From Candidatus Cloacimonadota bacterium (GTDB lineage Bacteria; Cloacimonadota; Cloacimonadia; Cloacimonadales; TCS61), in assembly GCA_030596265.1 (NCBI GenBank), contig JAUVKM010000149.1, positions 1 through 5,907 of the forward strand: a stretch of 5,907 bases of DNA, read 5' to 3'. The translations under genes and the position numbers were made by a program. This document shows positions 1-5,907 of this stretch, one piece after another. A model generated the notes under the pieces. It was given only the letters and a program-made list of their open reading frames with translations, was not told the DNA's origin and made no database searches. The stretch's first letter is position 1. Each line of letters starts with the position of its first letter.

Positions 1-1922
1 CCATTTTCATCTACCTTTATACAGAATATGTTTTCATTATTTCCAACACTTTGCCAAATATAGTAATTCTCTAAAATATCAGTCAATTCATCATTGCCTT
101 CTCTATCGGCAAGAATCCTGCCTTCTGTTCCCCATTCTAAATTACCATCAACAATCTTCTGACACATTATACGCGAATCCATATAATCCGTAAAATCTTC
201 CCAACCAATATAATATTCGTATGTTCCCGAGTTATTTATAGAAGAGATTTTGGGTATTTCTTGTTGAGCAAAAGATTGTCCTATTATTAAACCATAATTA
301 TTTGACCAGAGGTAATTACCATTAAAATCAACTGCTTGACTATAAATTTGCTTATTTCCTTCTTCATTCATTTCCCATACAATCGCAATTTCATTTGACC
401 CCGAAGGTATGTTTGCATCAAAATTTTCCTGACTATTTGAAAACAATGGTGTAATGGGAATTCCATTTTCGTCGAAAACAGGCGAACCATACGAGTTCAG
501 TGATTGTGCATATATACGTAATCCCGCACTACTACTATTAATCCAAATGAAAATTGGATTATCTTCATTGGGAAAAACTTCCAGATCATAAGTGTATCCG
601 GATGAACCTCCATAAATGTTAAGTCCATCTTCGGGAAATTGAAGATTTCCAGCTTCATCAACAACCTGAATATAAAGGCTATTATTTCCTGTTGATTCAT
701 CACTCCAACTAAGAAAAGCTCTGTTATCTGAAGTTAGATTGATAGCAAATCTGCAAACATATTGTATTGCCTCACATATAAATAATCCATTATTATTCAA
801 TGTTATCGCTCCTGATTCATCTATGTGTTGTACATACAATTCTTCAGCATTACCAAAAAAATACCATTTCATCCAGTAACCACCATTATTATCGGAAATT
901 ATACCCAAGTTATAACATGAATATACACTATTAAAGATATTAATTGGATCATATAATGTATTGCCTGATGTGTCCAGTTTTAGAGTTTTTATCATAGATT
1001 GGGGGTAATCATACTCAGTCCAATAAATTGCCAGATTATTATCGGTTGTGTAGATTGCATCTATTCTGCTCAGATCATTGGTAGTTGTATATATATTAAT
1101 ATCTTCCAGGAAAAGAGAGGTTCCATTAATATCGACTTTCTGCATATATATCATGTTGGGATTTGTATTTCTTGAATCTTTCCAGAAGAAATTGAATAGA
1201 CCATTATTATCACTAACAACGCCAATATGATCATTGCAAACAGTTTCTTCACATAAGACAATTCCCGCATCTCCCCAGAGTGGATTTCCATTTGAGCCGA
1301 TTCGTTGAATAATCAAATCATCCATATTTCGCCAGGCATATATGAAACCGCCAAATCCATCAGGTAAGATATCAAAATTATATGGTTGTAGATTTTGGAT
1401 CAAAATGTTTCCACCGGCATTCCAGCTACTATCGATAGAACCATCAGCTAAGACGTGCAAACCTTTTACTGTAACAGGGTCGGGTTCAAGTGTATAATTT
1501 CTCCACACTACAAACCCCCCACCACATGTATCATCTATTATTTGGATTCTATATGGAAATACATCATTACCAGTAAATAGCAAAATTCCTTCATCCTGCC
1601 ATAATCTGTTACCAAAAGCATCAATTTTCTGAACTCGAATTTCCATCTCGAAATTTCCATAATGACTAACCCAGGCTATGATGATTTCGTTATTCATGGT
1701 AGTTGTTGCTACAGGAGAGTATTGAGTATCGAGATCATCATTGATTACTATACCTTCATTTCCCCAAAGTAGATTGCCATTAGGAGTAATCTTTTGTGCA
1801 AAAACACTGCGATCACCATTTCTACTGTCCGACCAGATCATCACCATATTTCCATCAGAACTGTTTATTGTAGTGCCTGTCCAATTTACATTTTCACCGC
1901 AATATACCGGCATACCGTTATT
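1..1922 (-). repeat. Twelve diverged protein repeats of about 54 residues within the exported protein
   Basis: Spacings between successive marker Trp residues are 54, 56, 57, 50, 54, 52, 53, 54, 56, 58 and 49 residues. The strongest units are the first (W53, AQKI, NGNLLWGNEG), second (W107, QKID, GNRLWQDEG), fourth (W220, NGNPLWGDAG) and tenth (W539, SQAVDFNGNYLW). Units three and six to nine have lost the LW but keep the Trp and the strand pattern. The units are diverged in DNA as well as protein, so this is an old repeat array and not a recent tandem duplication. The last unit (W646) is cut by the window edge soon after KVDEN. Confidence 0.8.
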
Positions 1923-1991
1923 CTGCCATTGGATTTGAGAAAAAAGAAAGAAAGGTATAAGAGTTAAAGTAAAAAGGATAAATTTTTTCAT
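1..1991 (-). CDS. Exported repeat protein with twelve Trp-centred ~54-residue units (beta-propeller-like), 3' end outside the window
   Basis: Seen: an open frame of 663 codons plus two bases, without a stop, from ATG at 1991 to the left edge. GGAG at 1998-2001 lies six bases before the ATG. The N terminus MKKFILFTLTLIPFFLFSQ is a Sec signal peptide, with likely cleavage near FS/Q (residues 18-19). The rest is a tandem repeat: a hydrophobic strand ending in Trp (W53, 107, 163, 220, 270, 324, 376, 429, 483, 539, 597, 646), then a polar stretch such as SDSRNGD, a strand like VFAQKI, a turn like NGN, and LWGNEGI. Known: the pattern D-x-R-N-G...AQ-x-(I/V)...NG-x-x-LW recurs in large secreted proteins of FCB bacteria, often ending in a sorting domain. 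Inferred: a surface or secreted beta-propeller-like protein, last in the visible operon. Its C terminus, and so any sorting domain, lies outside the window. Ligand and function are unknown. No catalytic motif was recognised. Confidence is high for the gene and the repeats, low for the fold. Confidence 0.9.
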   Translation of the reverse strand, partial: MKKFILFTLTLIPFFLFSQIQWQNNGMPVYCGENVNWTGTTINSSDGNMVMIWSDSRNGDRSVFAQKITPNGNLLWGNEGIVINDDLDTQYSPVATTTMNNEIIIAWVSHYGNFEMEIRVQKIDAFGNRLWQDEGILLFTGNDVFPYRIQIIDDTCGGGFVVWRNYTLEPDPVTVKGLHVLADGSIDSSWNAGGNILIQNLQPYNFDILPDGFGGFIYAWRNMDDLIIQRIGSNGNPLWGDAGIVLCEETVCNDHIGVVSDNNGLFNFFWKDSRNTNPNMIYMQKVDINGTSLFLEDINIYTTTNDLSRIDAIYTTDNNLAIYWTEYDYPQSMIKTLKLDTSGNTLYDPINIFNSVYSCYNLGIISDNNGGYWMKWYFFGNAEELYVQHIDESGAITLNNNGLFICEAIQYVCRFAINLTSDNRAFLSWSDESTGNNSLYIQVVDEAGNLQFPEDGLNIYGGSSGYTYDLEVFPNEDNPIFIWINSSSAGLRIYAQSLNSYGSPVFDENGIPITPLFSNSQENFDANIPSGSNEIAIVWEMNEEGNKQIYSQAVDFNGNYLWSNNYGLIIGQSFAQQEIPKISSINNSGTYEYYIGWEDFTDYMDSRIMCQKIVDGNLEWGTEGRILADREGNDELTDILENYYIWQSVGNNENIFCIKVDEN

Positions 1992-2015
1992 TATTTTCTC
2001 CAAATCTTTGGATAG

Positions 2016-2030
2016 CAAGTTGCTAACTTG
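2016..2030. repeat. Short perfect hairpin between the second and third operon genes
   Basis: On the plus strand CAAGTT-GCT-AACTTG is a perfect 6-bp inverted repeat with a 3-base loop. A second inverted repeat, AGCAA-G-TTGCT (2014-2024), overlaps it, so the two foldings exclude each other. It sits in the 65-base gap between the stop of the sorting-domain gene and the start of the repeat protein, about 15 bases upstream of the ribosome binding site. On the minus strand no U-run follows, so it does not look like an intrinsic terminator of the operon. It could be a weak mRNA stability or attenuation element, or a fragment of a dispersed intergenic repeat. The stem is short and chance cannot be excluded. 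Confidence 0.4.
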
Positions 2031-2056
2031 TTTAAATGATCAGGTAGGTCGTTCAA

Positions 2057-3109
2057 TTATTTTAAAAGCAGCATCTTATTCACTGCCAGTTCTTTTCCAT
2101 TGGAAACAAGTTTGTAGAGATAAACTCCGGAAGGAATTTGTTTACCTGTTTCGTTAGTACCATCCCAGGTGATCTGATTAGGATTCCGGGATGAGGGATT
2201 AGGGATTTGTAGTGATTTTATTTTTTGACCACGTGAATTAAATATCTCAATAGCTAAAGATGAGGATGTTTGTAGTATGGAAAAACTGATTTCTGTAGTA
2301 GGATTAAATGGGTTAGGGTAGTTTGTAAGATTGTAGTATGAAGGAGGAAGTGATATTTCATACTCATCAGAACTTACATAATCTTCAAAGACAAATTCGT
2401 AATAATTATTAATATCCGGCTCGATTGAAATAATAGAATCCATTGAAACAAGAGTCCCCAGATGAATATTGCAATCATAGTTGAAAGCATAAAGTTCTAC
2501 TTCAAAGTATCCATTTTCATCTGTTACAATATCGGGGATACTAATGCAATCCGGAGTATGGTCAATCACGACATTCTCGACTGGATTCATCAATGAATCA
2601 TAAACATAACCACAAAAAATACCCTTAAACCCCAAACCATCATCCGGTTCACCCATTGATGGTGTATTATCTTTTGCAAATATATAGTAAGTATCCATAG
2701 CATTTGTTGATAACCCAACAGATCGAAGAGATTGCTCATAAGAAGGTGCTAAAACCATATCGTTTAAAGTTCCGTAATCTAAATATGAGTAACTCTCGTT
2801 TAAAAAGAAAATGCGAATTGAATCGCTTTCGGGATTAATCGAAAGTTGTGTTATAAGATCAGTATTAGTAACTTCTAAATAGCTACATAATTCATATTCG
2901 ATTCCCAATTGAAAAAAGGAACTTCCAGCAGAACAAATGATTTGACAACTATCAAGATTAGTATATTCACCCAGAAAATCGCTATACAATTCTATCTGCC
3001 AATCAGAGTTATTAAAAGTTATTTCGGTAATCGTAATATGAGGAACTATCGGATTTGCAAATAAAATCCCTATAAAAATTATAAATAAACATGTAATTAT
3101 TTTCTTCAT
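2057..3109 (-). CDS. Exported multidomain protein with C-terminal type IX secretion (type A) sorting domain
   Basis: Seen: a 350-residue protein from the second of two adjacent ATGs. GGAGG at 3115-3119 lies five bases from this ATG but only two from the first (3112), so 3109 is preferred; the other start adds one Met. A signal peptide, MKKIITCLFIIFIGILFA, covers residues 1-18. Residues about 20-155 are a beta-rich region resembling a lamin-tail-like domain, with ELYS near the start and TPSMGEPDDG near the end (tentative). Residues about 163-245 look like a carboxypeptidase-regulatory-like beta-sandwich (GYVYDSLMNPVENV, then VTDENGYFEVEL). Residues about 259-350 are the sorting domain: NYPNPFNPTTEISFSI, IEIFNSRGQKIKSL, TWDGTNETGKQIPSGVYLYKL, and a final Lys. 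Six Cys (55, 59, 75, 166, 188, 213) could form disulfides. Known: this C-terminal domain directs proteins through T9SS to the cell surface. Inferred: a surface-attached or secreted protein co-transcribed with its neighbours. No catalytic motif was recognised, so its role is unknown. Confidence 0.92.
   Translation of the reverse strand: MKKIITCLFIIFIGILFANPIVPHITITEITFNNSDWQIELYSDFLGEYTNLDSCQIICSAGSSFFQLGIEYELCSYLEVTNTDLITQLSINPESDSIRIFFLNESYSYLDYGTLNDMVLAPSYEQSLRSVGLSTNAMDTYYIFAKDNTPSMGEPDDGLGFKGIFCGYVYDSLMNPVENVVIDHTPDCISIPDIVTDENGYFEVELYAFNYDCNIHLGTLVSMDSIISIEPDINNYYEFVFEDYVSSDEYEISLPPSYYNLTNYPNPFNPTTEISFSILQTSSSLAIEIFNSRGQKIKSLQIPNPSSRNPNQITWDGTNETGKQIPSGVYLYKLVSNGKELAVNKMLLLK
2188..2208. 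repeat. Three-unit heptamer repeat (GGGATKA-like) inside the sorting-domain coding region
   Basis: The plus strand reads GGGATGA, GGGATTA, GGGATTT: three imperfect 7-base units, immediately after a run ending CCGGG. In the protein they encode the stretch around IPNPSSRNP, between the IKSLQ strand and ITWDGT of the sorting domain. Three units make 21 bases and keep the frame, while gain or loss of one unit would break it. The patch is visibly richer in G and C than the surrounding AT-rich gene. It may be chance, a local slippage product, or a short dispersed repeat that landed in a loop. Confidence 0.55.
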
Positions 3110-3114
3110 CATAA

Positions 3115-3120
3115 CCTCCG
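3115..3120 (-). promoter_or_regulatory. Ribosome binding site CGGAGG that decides between two adjacent ATG starts
   Basis: The minus strand reads CGGAGG-TT-ATG-ATG-AAG. The core GGAGG is two bases from the first ATG (3112) and five from the second (3109). A five-base gap fits normal initiation better, so the second ATG is taken as the start of the sorting-domain protein. The site lies inside the 24-base gap after the upstream gene, which supports translation from a shared message. Confidence 0.7.
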
Positions 3121-3136
3121 CATAAATAAAAAATTA

Positions 3137-4459
3137 TTAAAACATATTACCAAAATAATATCTACACCCGAAATAAATACTCACATACTCATCACGTTTC
3201 AAATCAGAGTATCCATAATCATTGGCATCGTTTTCATAAATTTCTGAGCTTACGTGTGTTAATTTCGATGTCAACTGACAGTTTAAAGCAAGATTATTCT
3301 CTATAAAATAATTGATATACGATGATAGTGTAATTAATATTACAGAACCACTAAAATTCTCGTACCAAGTATAATCGTAATTCAGACTTATACTGGAATT
3401 CCATCTGATACGATCTGTTATATCAAAATGATGACTATTAGTGAAATCGATTATGAACTTTGAATCTTCAGAAGACTCATCACTTAGATATTTGAGATAA
3501 GATATTTTTGAATTTATTCCGATTTGATATTTGAGATTGATATTATCGTAATAATTATAACTTAAACTTGGTCCAAGATGAAATTCTTTAGTTTTATCAC
3601 CATCAGGTTCGATATTATAATTCTGCCAGAAATCGATTCCAAGTAGAATTTCATTGCCCTGATGACGTTTAATATATTCTCTCATAACTTCGGTAAGATA
3701 TAGATTTTCGGAGAGACCAAGAGCATCAAAATTATTTCCCAGGATAGGAGATATCTCTTTCCAAAAATATTTCTCGTATCTGTCATATAAATTTGCATAT
3801 TGGTAATAAAGCGCAAATTTGTCTGAAAGAGCTTCAATCTGGTTTTCAGAAAGAGACATTTCCTTATTCAAGGCTTCCACTCTTTCCCGTAACCTTAAAG
3901 CTCGAAATACCGGACTTACATCTCGTATCATTCCCCATCCAATCCCAATAAATGAGTTTGTAAATATACCACGATTTAAATAATCCTGAGAATCCTGAGA
4001 AAGATTTTGTTCATAATATGTGAAGCGAGAATCTGCTGAAAGGTTGAGGAACAAATTATTCGTAACATAATAATCAAAATCCCCATCAAACCCTATATAA
4101 TTATTATAATCTCTATAGATATCGTTCGTATTCTGATCCTCATTTTCATGCCCTGAATACCTCAAGTTGGAACCAAAGTAAGAATTAAGCGAATATTTTA
4201 GTTTTTCCGATTCAAAAATACGATTATAGTTTGGTGATAATCTAATGTCATAAGTTTCCTGAAATCTTTTATAATCTGTATCGCTTCGGCGATAATAACC
4301 ATTGCCAGAAAGATCGATATCAAAAATCGAATATCCCCAGGCGGGAAGCAGATATTCATTAATAAGATCATGATCTTTAATTTTGAAACCAACGCTACTC
4401 CAACAATAAACAAATGATGCCATCAACATGATAAATGCGGTAAAAATAATCTTTTTCAA
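3137..4459 (-). CDS. Predicted outer-membrane beta-barrel protein with a central helical insert, TTG start
   Basis: Seen: 440 residues starting at TTG, with GGGAG (4466-4470) six bases upstream. The next in-frame ATG (residue 11) would remove half of the signal peptide, MKKIIFTAFIMLMASFVYC, so TTG is preferred. Cys19 is not in a convincing lipobox. Residues about 40-170 and 270-440 alternate polar and aromatic/hydrophobic residues as beta-barrel strands do, are rich in Tyr and Asn, and end in YYFGNMF, with the terminal Phe usual for BamA-assembled porins. Between them, residues about 172-265 differ: GIGWGMIRDVSPVF, then charged, amphipathic helices (RALRLRERVEALNKEM, LSDKFALYYQYANLYDRYEKY). 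Inferred: an outer-membrane protein, first in the operon, possibly a pore, anchor or receptor for the two exported proteins that follow. I do not recognise a named family. Topology and function cannot be read from sequence, and a periplasmic or extracellular helical domain is equally possible for the insert. Confidence 0.9.
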   Translation of the reverse strand: MKKIIFTAFIMLMASFVYCWSSVGFKIKDHDLINEYLLPAWGYSIFDIDLSGNGYYRRSDTDYKRFQETYDIRLSPNYNRIFESEKLKYSLNSYFGSNLRYSGHENEDQNTNDIYRDYNNYIGFDGDFDYYVTNNLFLNLSADSRFTYYEQNLSQDSQDYLNRGIFTNSFIGIGWGMIRDVSPVFRALRLRERVEALNKEMSLSENQIEALSDKFALYYQYANLYDRYEKYFWKEISPILGNNFDALGLSENLYLTEVMREYIKRHQGNEILLGIDFWQNYNIEPDGDKTKEFHLGPSLSYNYYDNINLKYQIGINSKISYLKYLSDESSEDSKFIIDFTNSHHFDITDRIRWNSSISLNYDYTWYENFSGSVILITLSSYINYFIENNLALNCQLTSKLTHVSSEIYENDANDYGYSDLKRDEYVSIYFGCRYYFGNMF

Positions 4460-4465
4460 AATAAT

Positions 4466-4470
4466 CTCCC
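4466..4470 (-). promoter_or_regulatory. Ribosome binding site supporting a TTG start
   Basis: GGGAG on the minus strand is followed by ATTATT and then TTGAAAAAG. No ATG or GTG at a workable distance is in frame before the signal peptide, so this site fixes TTG at 4459 as the start of the beta-barrel gene. The TTG may lower translation of the first gene relative to the two ATG-started genes behind it. Confidence 0.65.
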
Positions 4471-4512
4471 AATTTACTTAAGTACCAAAACAAATTTTTT
4501 ATGTTAATTCTT

Positions 4513-4541
4513 TATTTAGATAATTATAGATAAACTAAATA
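4513..4541. repeat. 7-bp inverted repeat in the divergent promoter region
   Basis: TATTTAG (4513-4519) and CTAAATA (4535-4541) are perfect inverted copies separated by 15 bases. Arm centres are about two helical turns apart (22 bases), a spacing that suits a dimeric regulator. It covers the stretch between the minus-strand TATAAT-like sequences and the first gene of the operon, so an operator is conceivable. Both arms are AT-rich, and chance is a real alternative. Confidence 0.3.
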
Positions 4542-4644
4542 TATTATATTATAGGTCAACTAAAAAGTAATAGAAATATCTTTTCATTTACAAAAATTAT
4601 TATCTATTTCCAGTTGTCGTATTAAAGAATAAACAGGAGGAAGA

Positions 4645-5907
4645 ATGCAATTTCAGAAAGAATTAATTAAGATTTGCGAGAAATATCCCCAGCTAAAACT
4701 AAATTTTCATTATAAGATCTGGGAAACGGATTTCTTAAGGTTTTATCAAAGCCAGATCAATTACAACATCTCTAAAACATCAATATCTCTTTCTACAACG
4801 ATTTATAAAGGAAAGAAATCCTACAGCTTTTCATTAAAAGATCCAACTAAAGAGATTCTCCAGAATAAGATAGATGATGTTTTGAAATTAATCGATCAAT
4901 TACCCGAAGATCCTGATTTTGTAGATTTGGAAGATGATTTGAGCAAATCGACAGAAAAAGAAAAGATTAACAATATCGAAAAAGTATCCCTCAATAAAAA
5001 AATTGAGATTTTAGAGAAATTCTCAAAAGCTGTAGAATCCTACGATTTCAAGATATATGGAACATTCATCTGCAATTATAGAACACTTTACATTATCAAT
5101 AGTAACGGTTTGGATAAACGTGAGATCAGCTCTCCCATTTATTTGGAGTGTAAGGCTGTAAATCAGAAAAATGAAGTTACAGTTTTAGAAGCTTATGGTG
5201 GAGAAAAGTTTGAGAATTTTAATGAAGAAGAATTTACTTCTAACCTGGTGGAAAAAGTAAAAGCTGCAACAGGTGAAGTTGTAGATGTCGATGCAGGTGA
5301 ATATGAAGTTGTGCTAGCTCCACGCTGTATCGGTGAATATTTTATGCATTTGGAAAGTAGCATTCATGTTCAGAGTCTGGATTCTAAACAGAGTTACTTT
5401 GAAGGTAAGATCGATGAGAAAGTTTTCCCGGAGAATGTTACGATCACCGATGATCCAAACCATCCTGAACTTATTAATTTCGATTATAATGGAGATGGTC
5501 ATATATATAAAAAACTTTCAATTATTGAGAAGGGTGTTTTTAAGAATTTCTTTGTTGATAATTACTACGGACATAAACTTAAGATGAAAAAGAATGGGAC
5601 AGAAGGAGCTGCACTTGTAATGGAGACAGGCGATAAGGAGCTTGGTGAAATGATCGGCTTGGTAAAAAGAGGACTTTATATTTCCAGTTTGCATTATATG
5701 AATTTCATAAATCGAAAAGAGACATCTATAACCGGTTTAACTCGTGATGGAACATTTTTGATCGAAGATGGCAAGATCACAAAAGTGGTGAATAATCTGC
5801 GTTTTACGGAAAATATTTCCGATATCATTAAGGGAATTACAGAAATTGAGAATAAATCTTATACGATTCCTTATTCCAGTAATTATGGTGAATTTGGAAT
5901 ATACAGT
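4645..5907 (+). CDS. TldD/PmbA family protein, TldE (PmbA)-like, 3' end outside the window
   Basis: Seen: 421 codons from ATG with AGGAGG (4635-4640) four bases upstream, open to the right edge. There is no signal peptide, so it is cytoplasmic. Residues about 1-90 form the N-terminal domain, and 90-120 a charged linker. The C-terminal domain starts near EYEVVLAP (219-226). Its best family signatures are FPENVTITDDP (261-271), GLYISSLHYMNFINRKETSITG (343-364) and LTRDGTFLIEDGKI (365-378), followed by NLRFTENI (384-391). Known: TldD carries a zinc-binding HExxxH and partners TldE/PmbA, which lacks it; the pair degrades unfolded peptides and trims some ribosomal peptides such as microcin B17. 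Here the equivalent place reads HLESSIH (235-241), without HExxxH, so this is the TldE-like, probably non-catalytic partner. PmbA proteins are about 450 residues, so about 20-30 are missing. A TldD partner gene is not in the window and may lie downstream. The exact subfamily is less certain than the family. Confidence 0.92.
   Translation, partial: MQFQKELIKICEKYPQLKLNFHYKIWETDFLRFYQSQINYNISKTSISLSTTIYKGKKSYSFSLKDPTKEILQNKIDDVLKLIDQLPEDPDFVDLEDDLSKSTEKEKINNIEKVSLNKKIEILEKFSKAVESYDFKIYGTFICNYRTLYIINSNGLDKREISSPIYLECKAVNQKNEVTVLEAYGGEKFENFNEEEFTSNLVEKVKAATGEVVDVDAGEYEVVLAPRCIGEYFMHLESSIHVQSLDSKQSYFEGKIDEKVFPENVTITDDPNHPELINFDYNGDGHIYKKLSIIEKGVFKNFFVDNYYGHKLKMKKNGTEGAALVMETGDKELGEMIGLVKRGLYISSLHYMNFINRKETSITGLTRDGTFLIEDGKITKVVNNLRFTENISDIIKGITEIENKSYTIPYSSNYGEFGIYS

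Larger units (their letters stand above)
4460..4644. promoter_or_regulatory. Divergent AT-rich intergenic region, expected to carry promoters for both directions
   Basis: This is the only place in the window where transcription diverges, so promoters for the minus-strand operon and for the TldE-like gene are expected here. On the minus strand three TATAAT hexamers occur (4548-4553, 4543-4548, 4523-4528), the first just downstream of TTGACC (4554-4559), but none has a good -35 partner at 16-18 bases. No convincing plus-strand -35/-10 pair and no Bacteroidota-type TTTG/TAnnTTTG pair was found. In such AT-rich DNA, TATAAT matches are expected by chance, so no single promoter is assigned. No terminator or small ORF with a ribosome binding site was seen. 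Confidence 0.5.

Noticed and set aside
497..703. 68-codon minus-strand open frame
   Set aside because: It lies out of frame inside the long repeat-protein gene, has no ribosome binding site, and its translation is unrelated to any family I know. A shadow frame.
1741..1938. 65-codon plus-strand open frame
   Set aside because: It is antisense to the repeat-protein gene, whose frame, signal peptide and repeats are well supported, and it begins without a ribosome binding site.
2016..2030. Intrinsic terminator after the sorting-domain gene
   Set aside because: The stem is only 6 bp, is not GC-rich, and no U-run follows on the minus strand.
3156..4402. Lipoprotein reading of the barrel protein (Cys19 at the end of the signal peptide)
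   Set aside because: The residues before Cys (FVY) do not fit a lipobox, and the beta-strand pattern with a terminal Phe fits an integral outer-membrane barrel better.
4198..4413. 71-codon minus-strand open frame
   Set aside because: It overlaps the N-terminal part of the beta-barrel gene in another frame. The hydrophobic translation is a by-product of AT-rich coding DNA.
4542..4559. A standard sigma-70 promoter using TTGACC as the -35 for the minus-strand operon
   Set aside because: Downstream TATAAT copies fall at 0, 5 and 25 bases from TTGACC, none at 16-18, so the pair does not work as a consensus promoter.
5314..5587. Short open frames on both strands (5314-5502 minus, 5333-5587 plus)
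   Set aside because: Both overlap the TldE-like gene, which carries clear family motifs in its own frame across the whole stretch.

Overview
The window suggests an AT-rich, Gram-negative bacterium of the FCB group (Fibrobacterota-Chlorobiota-Bacteroidota and relatives), most plausibly a Candidatus Cloacimonadota-like lineage. The evidence is a C-terminal module starting NYPNPFNPTTEISFSI (type A sorting domain of the type IX secretion system, T9SS), Sec signal peptides of the MKKxxxx...FSQ/FAN type, a predicted outer-membrane beta-barrel ending in Phe, and strong GGAG-type ribosome binding sites in about one-third-GC DNA. The phylum is an inference from protein style; no marker gene is present.

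Layout. Positions 1-4459 hold three genes on the minus strand, read right to left as a likely operon: a 440-residue predicted outer-membrane beta-barrel with a helical insert and a TTG start (3137-4459); 24 bases later a 350-residue exported multidomain protein with a T9SS type A sorting domain (2057-3109); then, after a 65-base gap holding a small hairpin, a long repeat protein that runs off the left edge (1-1991, 663 codons seen). The repeat protein has twelve units of about 54 residues, each marked by one conserved Trp, probably a beta-propeller-like surface protein. Positions 4460-4644 are a 185-base, very AT-rich divergent intergenic region. From 4645 to the right edge the plus strand encodes a TldD/PmbA family protein of the TldE (PmbA) type, missing only its last few dozen residues.

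How the genes may work together. The three minus-strand genes all encode envelope or secreted products: two exported proteins (one with a visible sorting domain, the other cut before its C terminus) and a beta-barrel. A surface-exposed or secreted set displayed through T9SS is the natural reading, but no enzymatic or binding activity can be assigned from sequence. The TldE-like gene is an unrelated cytoplasmic housekeeping or peptide-processing function that shares only the divergent promoter region.

Most notable observations: the regular 12-Trp repeat architecture; a three-unit heptamer repeat inside the coding sequence of the sorting domain, where a one-unit change would shift the frame; the two overlapping inverted repeats between the second and third genes; the helical block inside the beta-barrel protein; and the near-miss HLExxxH in the TldE-like protein. 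Nothing seen here proves a new system. No tRNA, rRNA, CRISPR array, transposase or convincing terminator was found.
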